In this document: positions 34,169-40,500 of the stretch, one piece after another
Numbering within the stretch: position 1 is the first letter of the stretch
Layout of the letters: each line of letters begins with the position of its first letter
Assembly (NCBI RefSeq): GCF_049199905.1
Contig: NZ_JBLZPK010000057.1
Span: 62,001-126,000, forward strand
Direction: 5' to 3'
DNA length: 64,000 nucleotides
Source of the DNA: Shinella sp032095155
GTDB taxonomy: Bacteria > Pseudomonadota > Alphaproteobacteria > Rhizobiales > Rhizobiaceae
Program-made: the position numbers and the translations under genes
The notes under the pieces: model-generated
Databases searched by the model: none
What the model was told of the DNA's origin: nothing
Seen by the model: the letters and a program-made list of their open reading frames with translations, nothing else

Positions 34169-34861
34169 TCAAAGCGACAGCGCGGCCATATGGAAACGGA
34201 GCTGGGCGTCGTTGTAGCGGTAGGCCTCACCGACCGGACAGGTGGCGCGGGCGAGGCAACCGCCAAGCATGCAGCCGCCCTGCCCCTCCGGTAAGCGCAA
34301 ATGCGAACGGCAGGTGAGCACATCGAATTTTTCCGGGCGCACCGCACCGACAGGACAGATGGCGAGACAAGGCTTGTCCGGACAGTGGTCGCAGGGATGC
34401 GCGGCGCGCACCGGCGGAGCGTCCATAGTCGGTTCCGCGAAACCGAGAGCCCCCCGGTAGCCGTGCCAAAGACCATAGGCCGGGTGGATGAGGATGCCGA
34501 GCGGCGAGGCCTTCAGGCCCTCGGCGCGCATGGCCCATTGCTGGAAGGGCTGCCAGGGCGGATCGGAGGGAAACCATGCCGTCGCATCGGCCAAGGCAGC
34601 GATGGGGTGGATGACAGCTTTCGACCAGGTGTCGAGCGGATCGCCGCCGCCCTGATCGGGCTCGGTTTCCCGCCAGTGGGAAAAGGCCGGCCAGATGGAA
34701 CTGCCGATATTGCCGATGAGGGCGACGCTTTTGGCAGGAACCCCGCCGGTCAGTTGCGGAGCCGCCTCGCCTTCCGCAAAATTCAAAAACCCGCGCAAAA
34801 AAAGACCGTGCGGCTGGAGAGCCGCACGGATCGTTTCGAGATCGGGAGAACGCGGCCTCAC
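34169..34861 (-). CDS. Ferredoxin-type protein with two Cys clusters, next to the methyltransferase gene
   Basis: 230 residues. The N-terminal half (VALIGNIGSSIWPAF) recalls the cobalamin-dependent QueG family but is shorter. The C-terminal half has an iron-sulfur cluster motif C157-x2-C160-x4-C165-x3-C169-P and a second set, C184, C197, C202, C208. It could pass electrons to the corrinoid activase. Start is GTG at 34861, overlapping the stop of a small upstream ORF (GTGA), with GGGGA upstream. A perfect terminator hairpin is embedded in codons 11-21. Function in the methyl pathway is inferred from its position. Confidence 0.75.
   Translation of the reverse strand: MRPRSPDLETIRAALQPHGLFLRGFLNFAEGEAAPQLTGGVPAKSVALIGNIGSSIWPAFSHWRETEPDQGGGDPLDTWSKAVIHPIAALADATAWFPSDPPWQPFQQWAMRAEGLKASPLGILIHPAYGLWHGYRGALGFAEPTMDAPPVRAAHPCDHCPDKPCLAICPVGAVRPEKFDVLTCRSHLRLPEGQGGCMLGGCLARATCPVGEAYRYNDAQLRFHMAALSL
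34797..34826 (-). terminator. Perfect Rho-independent terminator inside the ferredoxin gene start
   Basis: On the minus strand: CCGTGCGGCT-CTCC-AGCCGCACGG, a 10-pair perfect stem, followed by TCTTTTTTT. It lies about 140 bases past the MttB-family stop and within codons 11-21 of the ferredoxin gene. It could end most of the methyltransferase transcripts, or act as an attenuator whose effect depends on translation of the ferredoxin start. Confidence 0.8.
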
Positions 34862-34917
34862 TTGGTCACGTCCCCTTTGAGTTCATAGTGCGGACGCCAG
34901 ACTTCCTTCTGGATCAT
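34858..34917 (-). CDS. Possible 19-residue peptide coupled to the ferredoxin gene
   Basis: MIQKEVWRPHYELKGDVTK ends in a TGA that overlaps the ferredoxin GTG (GTGA). The frame is the same as that of the MttB-family gene and is open from that gene's TGA (34969-34971) to 34858, 36 sense codons. So it could be a coupling peptide, a lost C-terminal part of the methyltransferase, or chance. No family recognised. Confidence 0.3.
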   Translation of the reverse strand: MIQKEVWRPHYELKGDVTK

Positions 34918-34968
34918 GTCCGCCACCCGCGTTGCTCCGCCTTGCTCCCTGGCGCGATCGGGACCCTT

Positions 34969-36552
34969 TCAGGTGAAAGCGTCCGGCATCGAGTCCTTGC
35001 GCTCCTTGATATAGGCGAGCAGAGCGTCGTCGATGGCGGGATCGAGATAAGGCGCCTCGTAGCTCTCAAGCCAGGTGCGGCAGAGCGCGTTGGCACGGTC
35101 TTCGATGCGCTTCTGGCCTTCGATTTCCCACTGCTCGAACGAGTTGTTGTCGGCGAGCGGCGAGCGGTAGAAGGCGGTCTGGAAGTTGGCCTGGGTGTGG
35201 GCGCAGCCGAGATAGTGGCTGCCCGGACCGACTTCGCGGATGGCGTCCAGCGCCTGCGCGTTCTCCGAGAGGTCGATGCCCTCGGCGAACTTCTGCTGCA
35301 TGCCGAGCTGGTCCTGGTCGATCATGAACTTCTCGTAGGAGGCGACGAGGCCGCCTTCGAGCCAGCCGGCGGCGTGCAGCACGAAGTTGGTGCCGGCGAG
35401 AAGCGTCATGTTCAGCGTGTTGGCCGATTCATGGGCAGCCTGTGCGTCCGGGATTTTCGAACCGCAGAGCGAACCGCCGGTCCGGAACGGAATGCCAAGG
35501 CGGCGGGCAAGCTGGGCCGCGCCATACGAGACGAGCGACGGCTCCGGCGAACCGAAGGTCGGCGCACCCGACTGCATGGAGATCGAGGCCGCGAAGGTGC
35601 CGAACAATACCGGCGCCCCCTTGCGGATGAGCTGGGTGAAGGACGCACCGGCGAGGACTTCGGCAAGAATCTGCGTCAGCGTGCCGGCGACCGTGACCGG
35701 GCTCATGGCGCCCGACAGGATGAACGGCGAGACGACGCAGGCCTGGTTATGGCGGGCATAGACCTTCAACGCGCCCACCATGGTCTCGTCGAAGACCATC
35801 GGCGAGTTGGCGTTGATGAGGTTCATCATGACGGTGTTGTTTTCGACGAACTCGTCGCCGAAGACGAGCTTGGCCATGGCGATGGAGTCTTCCGCGCGCT
35901 CCGGCGCGGTGACGGAGCCCATGAACGGCTTGTCGGAATATTTCAGGTGCGTGTAGACCATGTCCAGGTGACGCTTGTTCACCGGAACGTCGACCGGCTC
36001 GCAGACCGTGCCGCCGGACGAATGCATGGACGGCGCCATATAGGCAAGCTTCACGAAATTGCGGAAGTCCTCGATCGTCGCATAGCGGCGGTTGCCTTCG
36101 AGGTCGCGCACGAAGGGCGGGCCGTAGACCGGCACGAAGACGGTGGCCTTGCCGCCGATCTGGACGCTGCGCTCGGGATTGCGCGCATGCCAGGTGAACT
36201 GCGACGGCGCGGTCTTCAGGAGTTCGCGGCAGAGGCCTTTGGGGAAATGCACGCGTTCGCCGCGCACATCGGCGCCGGCGTCGCGCCACAGCTGAAGCGC
36301 TTCGGGATCTTCACGGAATTCGATGCCGATCTCTTCCAGAATGCGGTCGGCATTGTTTTCGATGAGCTGCAGGCCCTCTTCGTCGAGGACCTCGTATTCC
36401 CTGATCTTGCGGGTGATGTAGGGCAGCGACGGACCCGGACCGCCGCCGGTGCGCGATGCGCGCCGTGCAGCAGCGCCACGCCCTTCACGTGTACGGCGAC
36501 CACCGCCTTCACCGGCGCCCTCGCCTGCCACCTGCTGAATATCGTCGCTCAT
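34969..36552 (-). CDS. Non-pyrrolysine MttB-family corrinoid methyltransferase (probable glycine betaine demethylase)
   Basis: Transfers a methyl group from a quaternary amine to the cob(I)alamin of the partner corrinoid protein. The 527-residue protein belongs to the trimethylamine methyltransferase superfamily (for example GGTVCEPVDVPVNKRHLDM, LVFGDEFVENNTVMMNLINA, QSGAPTFGSPE). No in-frame TAG occurs, so it lacks the pyrrolysine of true MttB and resembles MtgB-type glycine betaine methyltransferases. Residues 5-45 are a low-complexity Gly/Arg/Ala stretch. ATG at 36552 has AAGGAAAG upstream. Divergent from the corrinoid protein gene. Betaine as substrate is inferred from the transporter and bmt nearby; carnitine or proline betaine are alternatives. 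Confidence 0.9.
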   Translation of the reverse strand: MSDDIQQVAGEGAGEGGGRRTREGRGAAARRASRTGGGPGPSLPYITRKIREYEVLDEEGLQLIENNADRILEEIGIEFREDPEALQLWRDAGADVRGERVHFPKGLCRELLKTAPSQFTWHARNPERSVQIGGKATVFVPVYGPPFVRDLEGNRRYATIEDFRNFVKLAYMAPSMHSSGGTVCEPVDVPVNKRHLDMVYTHLKYSDKPFMGSVTAPERAEDSIAMAKLVFGDEFVENNTVMMNLINANSPMVFDETMVGALKVYARHNQACVVSPFILSGAMSPVTVAGTLTQILAEVLAGASFTQLIRKGAPVLFGTFAASISMQSGAPTFGSPEPSLVSYGAAQLARRLGIPFRTGGSLCGSKIPDAQAAHESANTLNMTLLAGTNFVLHAAGWLEGGLVASYEKFMIDQDQLGMQQKFAEGIDLSENAQALDAIREVGPGSHYLGCAHTQANFQTAFYRSPLADNNSFEQWEIEGQKRIEDRANALCRTWLESYEAPYLDPAIDDALLAYIKERKDSMPDAFT

Positions 36553-36563
36553 GATCCGTCTTT

Positions 36564-36655
36564 CCTTGTTATTCCGGTGCCCGAAGACACCCTTTGCCTT
36601 GTTATTCCGGTGCCCGAAGACACCCTTTGCCTTGTTATTGCGGCGCCCGAACCGC
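36564..36655. repeat. 33-base tandem repeat in the leader of the methyltransferase gene
   Basis: Unit CCTTGTTATTCCGGTGCCCG plus AAGACACCCTTTG, starting at 36564, 36597 and 36630; the first two copies are identical and the third diverges after about 10 bases. It lies from 12 to about 100 bases upstream of the start codon, so it is within the 5' leader or promoter. Spuriously translated, it gives repeats of RNNKAKGVFGH. Confidence 0.85.
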
Positions 36656-36955
36656 GCCTCTTGTTCTATGCTAGCAAGCCGCCGAAACGGGGCGGTTCTC
36701 AATGCGCCAAGCGGTGGCGCACGCTGGATACCGGCGTGGCCGAGACTATAGCGGGATTGCGACGGACATCATAACGGCATTGTCTTGTTTGCACTGTCAA
36801 TTCACGGCTTTACGGGCTATGCATGCAAGAAGCGGGAAGCGGGTCGCTTTTCGCCATATGCGACGTCGCTTTCAAAATCAGGTTCGCGCAAGAGGAAGGC
36901 TATTCCTTGTGGTGAGAGCCTGCCGCCGCAGCGCCACTGGAGACGAGGAACCAAT
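36656..36955. promoter_or_regulatory. Divergent promoter region of methyltransferase and corrinoid protein genes
   Basis: About 300 bases without a gene. A palindrome GCGACGTCGC (36860-36869) lies 87 bases before the corrinoid protein start, and GTCGCTTT occurs at both 36843 and 36865. TGCGAC also occurs repeatedly before the GlxA-type regulator gene. The ribosome site GAGGAA precedes the start at 36956. Confidence 0.45.
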
Positions 36956-37651
36956 ATGTCTGACGACGAAATCATTCTCGCCGATCTCTCCGACGAAGAG
37001 CTTGTGCAGCAGATGCACGACGACCTCTACGACGGCCTCAAGGAAGAGATCGAAGAGGGCACCAATATCCTGCTCGAGCGCGGCTGGGCTCCCTATGACG
37101 TGCTGACGCAGGCCCTCGTCGAAGGCATGCGCATCGTCGGCGTCGACTTCCGCGACGGCATTCTCTTCGTTCCGGAAGTTCTGCTCTCGGCCAACGCCAT
37201 GAAGGCCGGCATGTTCATCCTGCGTCCGCTTCTCGCCGCCACCGGCGCGCCGAAGCAGGGCAAGATGGTCATCGGCACTGTCAAGGGCGACATCCACGAC
37301 ATCGGCAAGAACCTCGTCGGCATGATGATGGAAGGTGCCGGCTTCGACGTCATCGACCTCGGCATCAACAACCCCGTCGAAAACTACCTGGAAGCCATCG
37401 AGCGCGAACAGCCCGATATCCTCGGCATGTCCGCCCTGCTCACGACCACCATGCCCTATATGAAGGTCGTCATCGACACGATGAAGGAAAAGGGCCTGCG
37501 CGACGATTACGTCGTTCTCGTCGGCGGCGCGCCGCTCAACGAGGAATTCGGCAAGGCCGTCGGCGCCGACGCCTACTGCCGCGACGCGGCCGTGGCGGTG
37601 GAAACCGCCAAGGAATTCATGAAGCGCAAGCACAACATGCTTGCCGGCTGA
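36956..37651 (+). CDS. Methyltransferase corrinoid protein (MtgC/MttC family)
   Basis: Cytoplasmic carrier of the methyl group on cobalamin, between the MttB-family enzyme and the THF methyltransferase. 231 residues: an N-terminal helical cap (about 5-90) and a B12-binding Rossmann domain with the base-off motif D112-I-H114-D-I-G117, S159-A-L and the GG of LVGGAPLNEE at 190-191. Length and layout match MtgC/MttC/MtbC proteins. GAGGAA precedes the ATG. It leads the plus-strand part of the cluster. Confidence 0.95.
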   Translation: MSDDEIILADLSDEELVQQMHDDLYDGLKEEIEEGTNILLERGWAPYDVLTQALVEGMRIVGVDFRDGILFVPEVLLSANAMKAGMFILRPLLAATGAPKQGKMVIGTVKGDIHDIGKNLVGMMMEGAGFDVIDLGINNPVENYLEAIEREQPDILGMSALLTTTMPYMKVVIDTMKEKGLRDDYVVLVGGAPLNEEFGKAVGADAYCRDAAVAVETAKEFMKRKHNMLAG

Positions 37652-37661
37652 TCATGATATT

Positions 37662-37692
37662 CGACGGCGCCGGTTTTGAATCGGCGCCGTCG
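37662..37692. terminator. Strong hairpin between corrinoid protein and entericidin genes
   Basis: Stem CGACGGCGCCG / CGGCGCCGTCG, 9-base loop GTTTTGAAT. It lacks a T-run on both strands, so a role as bidirectional terminator or mRNA stabiliser is plausible but not certain. Confidence 0.55.
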
Positions 37693-37703
37693 GCTTACGA
37701 CCT

Positions 37704-37862
37704 TTAGTTTGCAGCCTTTTCGACGCTGCGGCCGGCATCCTGCGTCGCATCCACGGCATTGGCCGTATCGCGACCCACGCCACGAATGGTATTGCCGCAG
37801 GCGCTGAGCGCGACAAGCGCTGCGAGAACGATGCTGATCTTGGTCAGGTGTGTCCCAGTCAT
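37704..37862 (-). CDS. Entericidin (EcnA/B) family lipoprotein, 52 residues
   Basis: Small outer-membrane or inner-membrane lipoprotein. The sequence starts MTGTHLTKISIVLAALVAL, has the lipobox LSAC-G at residues 19-22 and continues TIRGVGRDTANAVDAT, the family motif. AGAGGGA lies upstream of the ATG. Entericidins are toxin/antidote-like lipoproteins of stress physiology; many rhizobia carry single copies. It is antisense to the spacer before the DUF1638 gene, whose start at 37880 it nearly touches head-to-head. Confidence 0.88.
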   Translation of the reverse strand: MTGTHLTKISIVLAALVALSACGNTIRGVGRDTANAVDATQDAGRSVEKAAN

Positions 37863-37879
37863 GGTCGGAGTCCCTCTTC

Positions 37880-38521
37880 ATGGATGTGGTTGACGCAGAA
37901 CTTCGGCTTGGAAGTCCAAGCCCTGAACGCACGAAAGCCGAAAAGGTTCGCGTGATCGCCTGCGGCGCCATCGCCCGCGAGGTCCTGGCCATCCGCGACA
38001 CCAACGGTCTTTCCCATATCGATCTCCAGTGTCTGCCCGCCATCTGGCACGCCCATCCCGAAAAGATCGCGCCCGGCGTCGAGCAGGCGATCGCTGAGGC
38101 ACGAGCCGAAGGCTTTTCGCGCATCTTCGTCGGCTATGCCGATTGCGGCACGGGCGGCCTGCTCGACAAGGTCTGCGAACGCGAGGGCGTCGAGCGCATT
38201 GCCGGGCCGCACTGTTATTCCTTCTTTGCAGGCAACGAGGCGTTTGCGGCAAAGGACGAAGACGTCACCTCCTTCTTCCTCACCGATTTCCTCGCCCGCC
38301 AGTTCCGCGCCTTCGTCATCGAGCCGCTCGGTCTCGACCGGCACCCGCAGCTGAAGGAGATGTATTTTGGCAATTACACCAAGGTCGTCTATCTCTCGCA
38401 GATCGAGGACGAAGGCCTGCAACAGAAGGCGAAGGACGCCGCCGATTATCTCGGCCTCGCCTATGAATACCGCTTCACCGGCTATGGCGACCTGACGGGC
38501 GAACTGCTGCGGGCGCGCTGA
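37880..38521 (+). CDS. DUF1638 protein of the corrinoid methyl cluster
   Basis: 213 residues. DUF1638 proteins occur with corrinoid methyltransferase systems in methanogens and anaerobic bacteria; their function is unknown. The conserved patterns VIACGAIAREVLAI, LPAIWHAHPEKI and VGYADCGTGG with GPHCYSFFAG hold several Cys and His that could bind a metal or corrinoid. The ATG at 37880 has GGAG ten bases upstream. It follows the corrinoid protein in the same direction, after the antisense entericidin gene. Confidence 0.85.
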   Translation: MDVVDAELRLGSPSPERTKAEKVRVIACGAIAREVLAIRDTNGLSHIDLQCLPAIWHAHPEKIAPGVEQAIAEARAEGFSRIFVGYADCGTGGLLDKVCEREGVERIAGPHCYSFFAGNEAFAAKDEDVTSFFLTDFLARQFRAFVIEPLGLDRHPQLKEMYFGNYTKVVYLSQIEDEGLQQKAKDAADYLGLAYEYRFTGYGDLTGELLRAR

Positions 38522-38624
38522 CTTACCAATCCTTAGCCTTGCGCGAAAAATCCCTGCCCCGGTTACGGCTTTCTAAGCCCTTGCCGCCATGATGCGCGCG
38601 AAAGATCGGCGGGGGCTTGCATAG

Positions 38625-39407
38625 ATGACTCACTTGAAGACGCGGACGGAAAAAGTGGCGATGCTGATTCAATCAGGCCACAATCCGGAAATCATCGTCA
38701 ACGCCGTGCGCGCCACCTTCCCGAACCTCACCGTCATCGTGGAGCAGCCCGAATCGAAGAAGCTGTTCGTCACCCGGCGGGCGAGGAAGCTCGGCTGGGT
38801 ACAGGCGATCGGCCAGCTCGGCACCATGGTCGTCTCGCGCTACGGCAAGCGCTTCACCAGAAAGCGGGCTCAGGAGATCCGTGAGGAATTCGGCGTAAGT
38901 GCGGAGATAGATCAGACAATTCCGCGCATCAACATTTCCTCCGCCAACAGCCCAGAGCTTTTCTCGACGCTCGACGAGATCCGCCCGGTAGCGCTGCTGC
39001 TGTTCAGCTGCCGCATGGTGAAGGCGGAGACACTCGCCCGCATCACCTGCCCCGTCCTCAATTTCCACGCCGGCATCATCCCGCAATATCGCGGCCTGCA
39101 AGGCGGCTACTGGTCGCGCATTCATCGCGACGAGGAGAATTTCGGCGGATCGGTGCACCTCGTCGATGCCGGCGTCGACACCGGCGATGCGCTCTATCAG
39201 CAGCGTCTCAAACCTTCCAAACGCGACACCATGCACACCTATCCGCTGCTTCAGGTGGCCGCTTCGACCGGCATCATCGTCAAAGCCATGGAAGATGCCG
39301 TCACCGGCAACCTCAAGCCCTTGAAAATAGCCGCCCCCTCGCGACAATGGTATCATCCGCCGATCTGGACGTGGCTCTGGAACGGCGTGACCCGCGGCAT
39401 CTGGTAA
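38625..39407 (+). CDS. Formyltransferase-family protein (Formyl_trans_N)
   Basis: 260 residues with a formyltransferase domain in the second half: LNFHAGIIPQYRGLQGGYWS corresponds to the NxHPSLLPxYRG motif (Asn and His kept) and GSVHLVDAGVDTGDALYQQ carries the catalytic Asp. The first 110 residues are not a normal GART N-terminus. It could use 10-formyl-THF (or hydrolyse it), which would link it to the C1 pool fed by this cluster. Substrate unknown; a role in N-formylation of a sugar or lipid is also possible. Confidence 0.8.
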   Translation: MTHLKTRTEKVAMLIQSGHNPEIIVNAVRATFPNLTVIVEQPESKKLFVTRRARKLGWVQAIGQLGTMVVSRYGKRFTRKRAQEIREEFGVSAEIDQTIPRINISSANSPELFSTLDEIRPVALLLFSCRMVKAETLARITCPVLNFHAGIIPQYRGLQGGYWSRIHRDEENFGGSVHLVDAGVDTGDALYQQRLKPSKRDTMHTYPLLQVAASTGIIVKAMEDAVTGNLKPLKIAAPSRQWYHPPIWTWLWNGVTRGIW

Positions 39408-39500
39408 ATCCTCTGGACAGTCAAATCCCGCGTCGTTTTTAAGCATGGGGCAGTCGTGGCGAGCGCAGCCCGCAACGCGGCCACACAGCATTGTCAGGGC

Positions 39501-39550
39501 TAGAGCAATTCCCGGAAAAGTGTGCGACGGTTTTCCGTCCGGAATTGCGA
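39501..39550 (+). repeat. Palindromic intergenic repeat, copy 2
   Basis: TAGAGCAATTCCCGGAAAAG, then TGTGCGACGG and TTTTCCGTCCGGAATTGC; arms GCAATTCC (39505-39512) and GGAATTGC (39541-39548). Same family as 10453-10500. It lies in the 207-base gap before the PF13769-like gene. Confidence 0.85.
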
Positions 39551-39614
39551 AAAGAGGAGGAAGAGCCTCTTCGCGATTCGAAAAAACGCGCAAAGGCTCT
39601 GGGAGAATTTTGAC

Positions 39615-39917
39615 ATGGCAGACCGCATTATCGTCTACTGGCGCGACATCCCCGCCCAGGTCATCATCAAGAAGGGCCGCACGAACGCCAAGCGGGAGCT
39701 CTCGCTGCGCTTCACCGAGGCGATCGACATGTGCGCCATGCGCACGGGGGCGGCCGAGACGGACGATTACCTTGCCGAATGGCGCAAGGCCGAGCCCACG
39801 CCGGTTTCCGACGATCTCGAAGCCGAGGCAGACAAGGCCGCCGCCGAACTCGAAGCCGCCTATGACCGTGAGCGCCTCGTCGCCCTCGTCAAGGCCGGAG
39901 GCCGCGACAATGGCTGA
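39615..39917 (+). CDS. Small PF13769-like (virulence factor family) protein
   Basis: 100 residues, starting MADRIIVYWRDIPAQVIIKK, the signature of a small alphaproteobacterial family named after a virulence-associated member. It has no catalytic motif I can see. It overlaps the MetV-like gene by eight bases and is followed by metF, so it likely belongs to the methylene-THF reductase unit. The ATG at 39615 has GGGAGA upstream. Confidence 0.8.
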   Translation: MADRIIVYWRDIPAQVIIKKGRTNAKRELSLRFTEAIDMCAMRTGAAETDDYLAEWRKAEPTPVSDDLEAEADKAAAELEAAYDRERLVALVKAGGRDNG

Positions 39918-40497
39918 TGCCGTCCAGAAGCCCGGCAATGCCGCGCCCGCCAAGAAGGCCGCCACCGGCGCCTTCACGCCGGCCGGCGTCTCGCCCAGCC
40001 GCCGTTCGCGCCACAAATACACGATCCGCCTGTGGGCCGTGCGCAATTCCCGTTTCTTCGAGTGGTTCTACCACCGCTTCGCCGAAGTCTTTCTTCTCCT
40101 GCATCCCGTCTGGAAGCTCTTCGGTTACCAGCGCGTCGAGCGCCCCATCACCTTCGTCGAAAAGCACGTGAAGGGCTTTCTCTTCGACTGTCGCATGTGC
40201 GGCCAGTGCGCGCTGTCATCCACGGGCATGTCCTGCCCGATGAACTGTCCCAAGCAGCTGCGCAACGGCCCCTGCGGCGGCGTGCGTGCCAACGGCAATT
40301 GCGAAGTCGAACCGGATATGCCCTGCGTCTGGGTCCAGGCCTGGAAGGGCTCCCAGAACATGGCCAAGGGTGACGCGATCATGAACGTGCAGAAGCCGGT
40401 GAACCAGTCGCTGCGTGAAACCTCCTCCTGGCTGCGCGTGACGGCCGAAGCCGCTGCCGCCAGGGAAGCGGCGGCCAATGCCGGAAAGGACGCCTGA
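39910..40497 (+). CDS. MetV-like Cys-rich partner of methylenetetrahydrofolate reductase
   Basis: 195 residues with a dense cysteine motif: C94, C97, C100, C109, C113, C122, C131, C139 (CRMCGQC, SCPMNCPKQ, NGPCGG). This is the MTHFR C-terminal-type domain (zinc or iron-sulfur binding) known from MetV of acetogens, where it joins MetF in a ferredoxin/NADH-linked enzyme. The N-terminal 90 residues are basic and aromatic. Overlaps the PF13769-like gene and ends three bases before metF. Confidence 0.85.
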   Translation: MADAVQKPGNAAPAKKAATGAFTPAGVSPSRRSRHKYTIRLWAVRNSRFFEWFYHRFAEVFLLLHPVWKLFGYQRVERPITFVEKHVKGFLFDCRMCGQCALSSTGMSCPMNCPKQLRNGPCGGVRANGNCEVEPDMPCVWVQAWKGSQNMAKGDAIMNVQKPVNQSLRETSSWLRVTAEAAAAREAAANAGKDA

Positions 40498-40500
40498 TCC

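Noticed and set aside
34169..34861. QueG (epoxyqueuosine reductase)
   Set aside because: The ferredoxin part is similar, but the protein is much shorter and lacks the full N-terminal cobalamin-binding region; the context is methyl metabolism.
34969..36552. Pyrrolysine-containing MttB
   Set aside because: No in-frame TAG in the full-length gene, and no pylBCD genes in the window.
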